From: Calditrichota bacterium | GTDB lineage: Bacteria > Calditrichota > Calditrichia > Calditrichales > Calditrichaceae | Assembly (NCBI GenBank): GCA_024278715.1 | Contig: JAJRSN010000158.1 | Coordinates: forward strand, 1-5,045 | Direction of reading: 5' to 3' | DNA length: 5,045 bases | Shown: positions 1 to 5,045 of the stretch, piece after piece | How positions within the stretch are numbered: the first letter of the stretch is position 1 | How the letters are laid out: every line of letters begins with the position of its first letter | Notes under the pieces: model-generated | Databases searched by the model: none | What the model saw: the letters and a program-made list of their open reading frames with translations, nothing else | Told to the model about the DNA's origin: nothing | Program-made: the position numbers and the translations under genes

Positions 1-33
1 CAGAGTTACAAAGTAACAAAGTGACGGGTGACT

Positions 34-82
34 GGAGAAGCCCGATTAACGCTTACACGCTTAACGATTAACGAAAAGTTAC
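34..82 (+). repeat. Higher-order repeat unit, copy 1
   Basis: First of three roughly 49-nt units inside the left array. It starts GGAGAAGCCCG, continues with GATTAAC, GCTTACAC, GCTTAAC and GATTAAC words, and ends GAAAAGTTAC at 73-82. The 16-mer CGCTTACACGCTTAAC (50-65) is repeated exactly at 159-174. Confidence 0.75.
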
Positions 83-149
83 AAAGTTACAAAGTGACAA
101 AGTGACAAAGTAACGAGTGACCAGCAACCAGAGACAAGGGACCAATAAC

Positions 150-198
150 CAGAGAACCCGCTTACACGCTTAACCCCTAACGATTAACGACAAGTGAC
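150..198 (+). repeat. Higher-order repeat unit, copy 2
   Basis: Second copy. It starts CAGAGAACCCG, a variant of the opening of copy 1, and carries the exact 16-mer CGCTTACACGCTTAAC (159-174). It then has one extra heptamer, CCCTAAC (175-181 in the word phase), before GATTAAC, and ends GACAAGTGAC at 189-198. The gain of exactly one word relative to copy 1 shows that the heptamer is the unit of change. Confidence 0.7.
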
Positions 199-206
199 GA
201 GCGACC

Positions 207-254
207 GGAGAAGCCGCTTAACGCTTACACCATTAACGCTTAACGAGAAGTAAC
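207..254 (+). repeat. Higher-order repeat unit, copy 3
   Basis: Third copy. It opens with GGAGAAGCC, as in copy 1; the preceding GAC is also shared (30-32 and 203-205). It then has the same GCTTAAC, GCTTACAC and NATTAAC words in a shuffled order, and ends GAGAAGTAAC at 245-254, matching the ends of copies 1 and 2. Confidence 0.65.
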
Positions 255-290
255 CTGTAACCACTAAACTTAAATCATAAATCCCAATCT

Positions 291-350
291 GTTGTCATCC
301 TGTTTGCATGTAATCATTTTATTTAAGAAATTTTATATCACGGTTTAACA
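291..350 (+). promoter_or_regulatory. AT-rich leader upstream of gene 1, probable promoter region
   Basis: This is the only non-repetitive, AT-rich DNA between the left array and the first gene, so the cluster promoter probably lies here. Candidate elements are TTGTCA (292-297), TTGCAT (304-309), TAATCA (311-316) and TTATAT (333-338). No pair has good -35/-10 spacing, and no clean Bacteroidetes-type TAnnTTTG box is present. I therefore assign the region and not exact boxes. Confidence 0.3.
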
Positions 351-356
351 GGGGAG
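351..356 (+). promoter_or_regulatory. Shine-Dalgarno supporting the TTG start of gene 1
   Basis: GGGGAG lies 7 nt before the TTG at 364. No ATG or GTG in the right frame sits at a sensible distance, and translation from this TTG gives a complete signal peptide beginning MKKI. The site therefore decides in favour of a TTG start. Confidence 0.8.
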
Positions 357-363
357 AGTTATT

Positions 364-1824
364 TTGAAAAAAATAATTTTAGTATTCTTGTTCGTTCCCT
401 TCTTTTTAACGGCTCAAAACACTTTTCAGCGCTACTTTGCCGACAGCACCCTGCGCATCGATTATTACCACATCGGCGACAGCGATGAAGAGATAATCAC
501 TTTAGATCAATTTTACCTGCAACCCGTATGGGCGGGAGCGGAAAAAAAGCTGATTGATCCTTTTGATAACGGGAACTATTACATTAAAATTTTTGATCAA
601 AGCGGAAAAACACTGCTTTATTCCAAAGGTTTTAACAGTTATTTCGGAGAATACCGCGCCACGTCACAGGCTAAAAAGGGGATCAAACGAACCTTCCATG
701 AAACGGCGCTCATTCCATTTACGCGCGAGCCGGTTCTTTTTAAATTTTATTCGCGAGACAAAGAAAATAATCTGCAGCCGGTTTTTGAACAAACGATTGA
801 TCCGGCGAGTTTATCGATAAATTCCGAAAATCGCGCGGCGGGCGCAAAGACGTATTCACTCCACAAATCGGGCGACGCACATAAATGCGTTGATATTGCG
901 ATTCTGGCGGAGGGTTACACTCTTGAGGATAGTTTGAAATTAAAAAAAGATTTTCGGCGATATACGAATATTCTTTTAAATAAGCCGCCGTTTTCAGAGT
1001 TCAAAAATAAAATAAATATCTACGGCGTTTTCAAGCCCTCGCAGGAACAAAATTGCGACGAACCGACTCGTGACATTTACCGCAACACGACTCTTAATTG
1101 CACATTTAATTCCATGGGCTCGCCGCGCTATTTATTGACCGAAGATAACCGAACCCTGCACGATCTGGCTTCAGCCGTCCCTTACGACGCTTTGATCATC
1201 ATGGTCAATCAGGATCGTTACGGAGGCGGAGGAATTTACAATTTCTTCATGGTTTTTACAACGGACAATGTGTTGAGCGAAAATGTATTTATTCATGAAT
1301 TCGGACATTCCTTTGCTGGATTGGCGGACGAATACTATTCATCCGGCAATGCTTACGATGAATTTTATCCGCCCGGAACGGAGCCGACGGAACCGAATAT
1401 AACGCGTTTGTTTAATCCGCCCGAAGTAAAATGGCAGGAGCTTGTTGAAAACAGTGTGCCGGTACCTACTCCATGGCGCAAAGAAGAATTTGACCGAATT
1501 CAAACGGATTATCTGAAAAAGCGGCGGGAATTCAATGAAGAAATCGCTCGTTTGTCGCGGGCGGGCGCTCCTTCCGAAAAAATTGCGGCAAAGAAAAAAG
1601 AAGCGGATGCGCTATCCGTAAAAATCGAAAAAACTTTGGACAAATTGATTCAAACCGAAAAATATTCCGGTAAGGTGGGAGCATTTGAAGGAGCGGGCTA
1701 CGTCTCAAAGGGCATGTATCGTCCGATGCTCGACTGTGTGATGTTTAGGAATGGTGACAGACCGTTTTGTAAGGTTTGCGCGCGACGCATTGAAGAAGTT
1801 ATTCGGCAGTTGTGCGACGATTGA
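364..1824 (+). CDS. Exported M64 family zinc metallopeptidase (IgA-peptidase-like)
   Basis: A 486-residue secreted metallo-endopeptidase. Residues 1-17 form an Sec signal peptide (MKK, a hydrophobic core, LTA), with cleavage likely before Gln18. Residues about 18-150 look like the beta-rich N-terminal domain found in M64 proteins. The catalytic domain runs from about 170: DIAILAEGY (177-185), YGGGGIYN (286-293), then the zinc motif HEFGH (311-315) with His311, His315 and catalytic Glu312, followed by LADEYY, whose Asp322 or Glu323 is a candidate third ligand. The conserved tail has GKVGAFEGAGY (436-446), YRP (452-454) and Cys458, Cys469 and Cys472. An unusual charged helical hairpin (371-434) interrupts the catalytic domain. 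The TTG start has a good ribosome site 7 nt upstream. The family name comes from a clostridial IgA protease, but most members have unknown substrates, so IgA cleavage should not be assumed. It probably acts in the periplasm or outside the cell. It is first in a cluster that ends with a second exported peptidase. Confidence 0.93.
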   Translation: MKKIILVFLFVPFFLTAQNTFQRYFADSTLRIDYYHIGDSDEEIITLDQFYLQPVWAGAEKKLIDPFDNGNYYIKIFDQSGKTLLYSKGFNSYFGEYRATSQAKKGIKRTFHETALIPFTREPVLFKFYSRDKENNLQPVFEQTIDPASLSINSENRAAGAKTYSLHKSGDAHKCVDIAILAEGYTLEDSLKLKKDFRRYTNILLNKPPFSEFKNKINIYGVFKPSQEQNCDEPTRDIYRNTTLNCTFNSMGSPRYLLTEDNRTLHDLASAVPYDALIIMVNQDRYGGGGIYNFFMVFTTDNVLSENVFIHEFGHSFAGLADEYYSSGNAYDEFYPPGTEPTEPNITRLFNPPEVKWQELVENSVPVPTPWRKEEFDRIQTDYLKKRREFNEEIARLSRAGAPSEKIAAKKKEADALSVKIEKTLDKLIQTEKYSGKVGAFEGAGYVSKGMYRPMLDCVMFRNGDRPFCKVCARRIEEVIRQLCDD

Positions 1825-1848
1825 ATATTCTGAAAGGAAAGTCTTCGG

Positions 1849-3075
1849 ATGAACGATATTTTTGATGTGATTATAGTCGGCGCCGGTCCTGCCGGTTCTG
1901 CGTCGGCTCTTTTTTGTGCGCGTCAGGGTTTACACGTTTGTCTGATCGAAAAAGCAAAATTTCCGCGCGATAAAATCTGCGGAGACGCCATATCCGGTAA
2001 ATCGATGACCGTTCTAAAAGATTTGAATCTGCTAAACGAAGCCAAAAACCTGCCTTCCGCCCTGATCGAATCCATTACCTTCGGAAATCCCGATCACGAC
2101 ACGGTGACCATTCCTCTTTTAGGCGATAAACGTCAGGGATTGCCTCCCGGTCTGGTGATCAGGCGGATGATTTTTGACGAATTCCTGTTCAGCTATGCCA
2201 AAAAAGAGGTTAACAGAGTTCTCGAAGGATTTGAAGTCCACGATCTTATTTTTGAAGGGAAGCGGGTTGTCGGAGTAAAAGCGGTTAACAAAGACGACGG
2301 TTCTTCTCTTCGCCTGCGGGCTAATCTGGTATTCGGAGCCGACGGATTCAATTCGGTTGTGGCGCGGAAGACCGGCTTGTTTGATCGCGATCCCGAGCAC
2401 TGGGTTGTGGCTCTCAGGCAGTACTATCGCAACGTTAAAGGACTCAAAGGTCAAATTGAACTCCATTACATCGACGAGGTGCAGCCGGGTTATCTGTGGC
2501 TGTTTCCGGCGGACGACAATACGGCGAATGTGGGCATCGGGATGTTGTACAAATCATTAAAAAAACGAAAAGTCGATTTAAAAAAAGCCATGACCAAAGC
2601 GATCCAAAGCGATTTTTTTAAAGAACGATTTTCATCGGCGGAGCCTCTGGAAAATCCCGTGGGATGGAATCTGCCTGTGGGAAGTAAGCACCGGAAAAAT
2701 TTCGGAAACGGATTTTTATTGCTTGGCGACGCCGCCGGACTGATCGATCCGTTTACCGGCGAAGGCATCGGCAATGCGCTTTATTCGGCAAAAATCGCTG
2801 CAAAAGTTGCCGAAGAAGCCAGTACAGTTAAGAATTTTAGTGCTGAATTTCTTTCAAAATATGATCGGGAACTGTGGCGGTCTTTGGGTAACGAATTGAA
2901 TGTCAGCGCAAAATTGCAGAGAATAGGAAGAATTCGCATTCTTCTTAACCTGGTGATTAAAAAGGCTGCTCACAGTCACAAGGCTCGCGAAATCATCAGC
3001 GGAATGATGGCGAATCAAATTCCGAAAACAAAGTTCGCCGATCCGTTATTTTATGTGAAATTATTTTTAAGTTGA
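1849..3075 (+). CDS. FAD-dependent geranylgeranyl-reductase-family oxidoreductase
   Basis: A 408-residue cytosolic flavoprotein. The N-terminal Rossmann fold carries GAGPAG (11-16) and the ribose-binding acidic Glu34. These are followed by the family signature FPRDKICGD (38-46), in which Cys44 is characteristic. ADG (164-166) and GDAAGLIDPFTGEGI (293-307) complete the FAD site. YLWLFP at 215-220, then eight residues and GIG (229-231), fits the YxWxFPx7-8GxG motif described for archaeal geranylgeranyl reductases. Such enzymes saturate isoprenoid double bonds in lipids or quinone side chains. A bacterial member could act on menaquinone or a polyprenyl lipid, but the substrate cannot be read from sequence, and halogenase- or hydroxylase-like relatives share the fold. 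No signal peptide or membrane segment is seen. The ATG has AAGGA (1834-1838) 10 nt upstream. The gene starts 24 nt after gene 1, which suggests co-transcription. No frameshift or missing key residue is visible. Confidence 0.9.
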   Translation: MNDIFDVIIVGAGPAGSASALFCARQGLHVCLIEKAKFPRDKICGDAISGKSMTVLKDLNLLNEAKNLPSALIESITFGNPDHDTVTIPLLGDKRQGLPPGLVIRRMIFDEFLFSYAKKEVNRVLEGFEVHDLIFEGKRVVGVKAVNKDDGSSLRLRANLVFGADGFNSVVARKTGLFDRDPEHWVVALRQYYRNVKGLKGQIELHYIDEVQPGYLWLFPADDNTANVGIGMLYKSLKKRKVDLKKAMTKAIQSDFFKERFSSAEPLENPVGWNLPVGSKHRKNFGNGFLLLGDAAGLIDPFTGEGIGNALYSAKIAAKVAEEASTVKNFSAEFLSKYDRELWRSLGNELNVSAKLQRIGRIRILLNLVIKKAAHSHKAREIISGMMANQIPKTKFADPLFYVKLFLS

Positions 3076-3101
3076 TATTTTGGGATGTTAACCAAACAGA
3101 A

Positions 3102-3106
3102 AAGGA
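3102..3106 (+). promoter_or_regulatory. Shine-Dalgarno deciding the start of gene 3
   Basis: AAGGA lies 7 nt before the ATG at 3114. The reading frame is open back to a TTG at 3072 that overlaps the stop of gene 2. That start would put 14 polar residues in front of the lipoprotein signal and has no ribosome site, so 3114 is preferred. Confidence 0.8.
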
Positions 3107-3113
3107 ATTAAAC

Positions 3114-4784
3114 ATGAGAAAAACAATCTTATTTTCCTTGTTGGTATTAAGTCTGTTTATGATTAGCTGTTCAAAACCCGGCACTGACAATGCGGAAAGG
3201 GAAAAATTGCAGAAAATGATCGATCAATTCGTAAAGACCGACATCACCTACGATCATTCTTTGTTAAATGATCGGCAGAAAAAAGTGGTCGAAAATTTGT
3301 ACTGGGCTGCAAAGGTCATCGACGAAATTTTTTTGGATCAGGTTTACGCGAAAAACAGAGAAATTCTAAAGACCCTAAAACAATCCGATGATCCGCTGGA
3401 CAAGCTGCGGCTTGAATATTTTAAAATCATGTTCGGTCCTTTTGATCGCTTAAATCACAATCAACCGTTCATCGGCAACTTGCCAAAACCCAAAGGCGCA
3501 AACTTCTATCCTGCGGACATGACAAGAGAAGAATTCGAGAATTGGATTAAAACTCATCCCGGCGACGAAAAAGCTTTCACTTCGGAATTTACGGTTATTC
3601 GCCGCAAGGGAGACAGTCTGGTCGCCGTTCCTTATTCCGAGTATTACCGCAAACCTCTTTCACGCGCTGCGGAATATCTGAAAAAAGCGGCGGAATTTGC
3701 CGATAATCCCACGTTAAAAAAGTACCTCATCCTGCGCGCCAAAGCGTTTGCAACAAACGATTATTTTGAGAGCGACCTCGCCTGGATGGATTTAAAGAAT
3801 CACGCAATTGAAGCGATCATCGGTCCTTACGAAGTTTACGAAGACGAACTTTTCAACTACAAGGCGTCTTTCGAGGCGTTTATTACGCTGGTTGATCCCA
3901 AAGAGAGCGCCAAGTTGGAGAAATTTGCCGCCTATCTGAACGACATGGAACAGAATCTGCCCATTCCCGATAAATTTAAGAATTTCAATCGCGGTTCGGA
4001 ATCGCCCATTGTGGTGGTGCAGGAAATCTTTTCAGCCGGCGATACCAAGGCAGGCGTGCAGACCCTGGCGTTTAATCTGCCGAACGATGAGCGCGTTCGT
4101 GAAGCAAAGGGTTCCAAAAAGGTCATGCTAAAAAACCTGCACGAAGCCAAATTCCAAAAATTGTTGAAACCCATTGCTCAATTAATTCTTAACCAAAAAC
4201 AATTACCTTATGTTACCTTTGAGGGTTTCTTTAATCATACGCTGATGCATGAAATTTCGCACGGTCTCGGACCAGGCAACATAATAGTAAACGGACGGAA
4301 AACGGAGGTTAAAAAAGAACTTAAAGAAACCTATTCCAGCATCGAAGAGTGCAAAGCAGATGTGCTTGGCATGTACAATAATCTGTTTATGATCGGAAAA
4401 GGCGTATATCCGCCGTCATTTAAAAAAGAAGTATGGGCGACTTTTTTGGCGGGAATTTTCCGTTCGATTCGCTTTGGAATTAACGAAGCGCACGGTGCGG
4501 GCAATGCGTTGATTTACAACTATCTGCTGGAAAAAGGGGCTTACGAATACGATCCGAAACTGCAAAAAGTACGGGTAAATTTTGAAAAAATCCGTCCAGC
4601 CGTAAGAGACCTTGCGCACACCTTGCTGGTAATTCAGGCGCAGGGCGATTATGAGGGAGCCAAAGCGCTGTTGGCAAAATACGCCAAAGAAACTCCTTCC
4701 ATAACGGCGCTGCGCAAAAAATTGTCCGGCTTGCCGATTGATATCCGCCCGGTTTTTGAAATTGAAAGTGATTTGGGGAAGTGA
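3114..4784 (+). CDS. Lipoprotein zinc peptidase of the M49 / dipeptidyl-peptidase III type, short HExxH form
   Basis: A 556-residue predicted lipoprotein. Residues 1-18 are a basic start plus a hydrophobic stretch ending MIS before Cys19, a slightly atypical lipobox; Ser20 does not signal inner-membrane retention. Visible M49-type blocks are GPYEVYEDELFNYK (237-250), NLPND (321-325), the zinc motif HEISH (379-383), EECKAD (411-416) whose Glu412 should be the third zinc ligand, and EAHG (458-461) with His460 a candidate for the conserved active-site histidine. Classical DPP III has HExxGH, six residues; this one has five. The form occurs in a characterised DPP III from Caldithrix abyssi and in plant Nudix-DPP fusions. 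Known M49 enzymes remove dipeptides from the N-terminus of short peptides. Predicted surface or periplasmic anchoring suggests trimming of imported or released peptides. The C-terminus DIRPVF plus eight residues looks complete. The last codon and stop fall in the first word of the right repeat array. Homologues are sometimes labelled only Zn-dependent hydrolase or misnamed dihydrofolate reductase. Confidence 0.9.
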   Translation: MRKTILFSLLVLSLFMISCSKPGTDNAEREKLQKMIDQFVKTDITYDHSLLNDRQKKVVENLYWAAKVIDEIFLDQVYAKNREILKTLKQSDDPLDKLRLEYFKIMFGPFDRLNHNQPFIGNLPKPKGANFYPADMTREEFENWIKTHPGDEKAFTSEFTVIRRKGDSLVAVPYSEYYRKPLSRAAEYLKKAAEFADNPTLKKYLILRAKAFATNDYFESDLAWMDLKNHAIEAIIGPYEVYEDELFNYKASFEAFITLVDPKESAKLEKFAAYLNDMEQNLPIPDKFKNFNRGSESPIVVVQEIFSAGDTKAGVQTLAFNLPNDERVREAKGSKKVMLKNLHEAKFQKLLKPIAQLILNQKQLPYVTFEGFFNHTLMHEISHGLGPGNIIVNGRKTEVKKELKETYSSIEECKADVLGMYNNLFMIGKGVYPPSFKKEVWATFLAGIFRSIRFGINEAHGAGNALIYNYLLEKGAYEYDPKLQKVRVNFEKIRPAVRDLAHTLLVIQAQGDYEGAKALLAKYAKETPSITALRKKLSGLPIDIRPVFEIESDLGK

Positions 4785-4914
4785 CAAGGGCGTGATGAGT
4801 GACGAGTAACGAGTAACAAGGACGTGACGCGTAATGCGTAATGCGTAATGCGTGATGAGTTGCAAGTAACGAGTGACAAGTTACAAAGTGACAGAGTAAC
4901 AAGTAACGAGTGAC
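4779..4914. repeat. Degenerate heptamer word array, right flank
   Basis: This array is made of the same word family as the left flank: AAGTGAC at 4779-4785, GAGTAAC at 4804-4810 and 4811-4817, then AAGTAAC, GAGTGAC, AAAGTGAC and similar words up to GAGTGAC at 4908-4914. On the minus strand it reads as RTYACNY-like words. Because the words rarely contain stop codons on that strand, several overlapping minus-strand reading frames stay open here and into gene 3. Their translations are low-complexity Thr/His/Ser/Leu/Arg strings and are not genes. The array starts on the stop codon of gene 3 and ends exactly where the inverted repeat begins. Confidence 0.85.
4829..4856 (+). repeat. Perfect tandem heptamer run GCGTAAT x3 plus GCGTGAT
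   Basis: Three identical GCGTAAT units (4829-4835, 4836-4842, 4843-4849) are followed by GCGTGAT (4850-4856). This is the most regular part of either array and shows the 7-nt period directly. Confidence 0.9.
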
Positions 4915-5004
4915 TGTCATTTCGATGAGCGAAGCGAAGAGAAATCTTTTGGTTCTATTTGAGTAAAAAGATTTCTCTCCCGTATTGGTGGGATCGAAAT
5001 GACA
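4915..5004. repeat. Interrupted inverted repeat, REP-like palindromic element
   Basis: The outer arms TGTCATTTCGAT (4915-4926) and ATCGAAATGACA (4993-5004) are perfect 12-bp complements. The inner arms AGAGAAATCTTTT (4938-4950) and AAAAGATTTCTCT (4966-4978) are perfect 13-bp complements around a 15-nt loop. Between the arms are an unpaired left segment with GAGCGAAGCGA (4927-4937) and a right segment that starts CCC and ends GGG (4979-4992). Dispersed palindromes opening GTCATT and containing GAGCGAAGCGA are common in many bacterial genomes. I infer membership of that broad class. No transposase and no target duplication is visible. It is not followed by a T-run, so it is not a standard terminator, although its RNA would fold strongly. 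Confidence 0.85.
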
Positions 5005-5027
5005 TAAAACGGTTATTTTTAAATTCC

Positions 5028-5032
5028 GGAGG
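5028..5032 (+). promoter_or_regulatory. Strong Shine-Dalgarno of a gene at the right edge
   Basis: GGAGG sits 6 nt before an ATG at 5039, the best-matched ribosome site in the window. It begins 24 nt after the end of the inverted repeat. Confidence 0.6.
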
Positions 5033-5038
5033 AATTGA

Positions 5039-5045
5039 ATGAGAG
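5039..5045 (+). CDS. Start of a further + strand gene, cut by the window edge
   Basis: Only ATG, AGA and one base are present, giving Met-Arg. The call rests on the GGAGG 6 nt upstream. Nothing can be said about the product. A TTG at 5035 would be too close to the ribosome site, so ATG is preferred. Confidence 0.5.

Larger units (their letters stand above)
1..290. repeat. Degenerate heptamer/octamer word array, left flank
   Basis: This is a gene-free stretch built almost entirely of 7- and 8-nt words, most ending in AAC or GAC, such as AAAGTGAC, AAAGTAAC, GAGTGAC, CAGCAAC, GATTAAC, GCTTAAC and GCTTACAC. Two word classes alternate: an RAGTRAC class (about 3-30, 78-156 and 192-205) and a GNTTAAC class (about 44-73, 159-189 and 216-244). 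The period is not a multiple of three, words are added or lost singly, and there is no long + strand reading frame, so coding is unlikely. From about 261 the words become AT-rich (TTAAATC, ATAAATC, CCAATCT) and fade near 290. The array resembles in style the short tandemly repeated sequences known from cyanobacteria, but the words differ. Its function is unknown. It may continue left of the window. Confidence 0.85.

Noticed and set aside
1..260. CRISPR array
   Set aside because: Repeat words are only 7-8 nt, degenerate and contiguous. There are no 25-40 nt repeats with unique spacers and no cas gene in view.
291..338. A defined sigma-70 promoter made from TTGTCA or TTGCAT with a downstream TA-rich box
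   Set aside because: Candidate spacings are 13, 22 or 23 nt and no combination gives about 17 nt, so only a general promoter region is annotated.
554..820. Small + strand frame within the M64 gene
   Set aside because: It is an out-of-frame shadow of the N-terminal domain, with no ribosome site and no plausible protein features.
2119..2774. Antisense and alternate-frame open frames within the reductase gene
   Set aside because: The + strand frame carries all FAD-binding and family motifs without interruption. The others have no recognisable features.
3072..3113. Upstream TTG start for the M49 gene overlapping the stop of gene 2
   Set aside because: It adds 14 polar residues before a complete lipoprotein signal and lacks a ribosome site. 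The ATG at 3114 has AAGGA 7 nt upstream.
4416..4920. Three overlapping minus-strand open frames of 76 to 149 codons across the right array and the end of gene 3
   Set aside because: They run antisense to a well-supported gene, and their N-terminal parts are low-complexity translations of the heptamer array in all three frames. No motif or ribosome site supports them.
4915..5004. Intrinsic transcription terminator
   Set aside because: The stem is not GC-rich at its base and no T-run follows either arm. The separated arms and the GAGCGAAGCGA core fit a REP-like element better, though it could still affect transcript ends.
4915..5004. Recent MITE insertion with target duplication
   Set aside because: The bases on either side (GTGAC before, TAAAA after) do not match, so no target-site duplication can be seen.

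Overview
The window reads as a piece of a Gram-negative bacterial chromosome carrying one compact, co-directional three-gene cluster on the + strand. The cluster is bracketed by unusual degenerate short-word repeat arrays. Gene 1 has an Sec signal peptide with Gln right after the likely cleavage site, and gene 3 has a lipoprotein signal. Both are typical of Gram-negative bacteria of the Bacteroidetes/FCB type. Gene 3 is a dipeptidyl-peptidase III relative with the short HExxH zinc motif and a length of about 556 residues. From memory, this is close to the studied enzyme of Caldithrix abyssi, so a member of the Calditrichota or a neighbouring FCB lineage is my best guess. That is an inference, not an identification.

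Layout. Positions 1-290 hold a gene-free array of 7-8 nt words, mostly ending in AAC or GAC, with three copies of a roughly 49-nt higher-order unit. The array decays into an AT-rich leader at about 291-350. A TTG-started gene (364-1824) encodes an exported M64 family metallopeptidase. After 24 nt comes a FAD-dependent geranylgeranyl-reductase-family oxidoreductase (1849-3075). After 38 nt comes an M49 / DPP III-like zinc peptidase lipoprotein (3114-4784). The last sense codon and the stop of gene 3 already lie in the first word of a second array (4779-4914). That array directly abuts a 90-bp interrupted inverted repeat (4915-5004). A strong Shine-Dalgarno and an ATG at 5039 suggest another + strand gene starting at the right edge.

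How the genes may work together. The M64 endopeptidase and the M49 exopeptidase are both predicted outside the cytoplasm, and could cut proteins and then trim peptides two residues at a time. The cytosolic flavoprotein between them has the signature motifs of isoprenoid-chain reductases and no obvious link to proteolysis. The short spacers suggest co-transcription, but no experiment or comparative search supports a shared pathway here. I see no RNA gene, CRISPR array, transposase or phage gene. The most unusual material is the repeat DNA on both flanks and the pairing of a lipid/quinone-type reductase with two exported peptidases.
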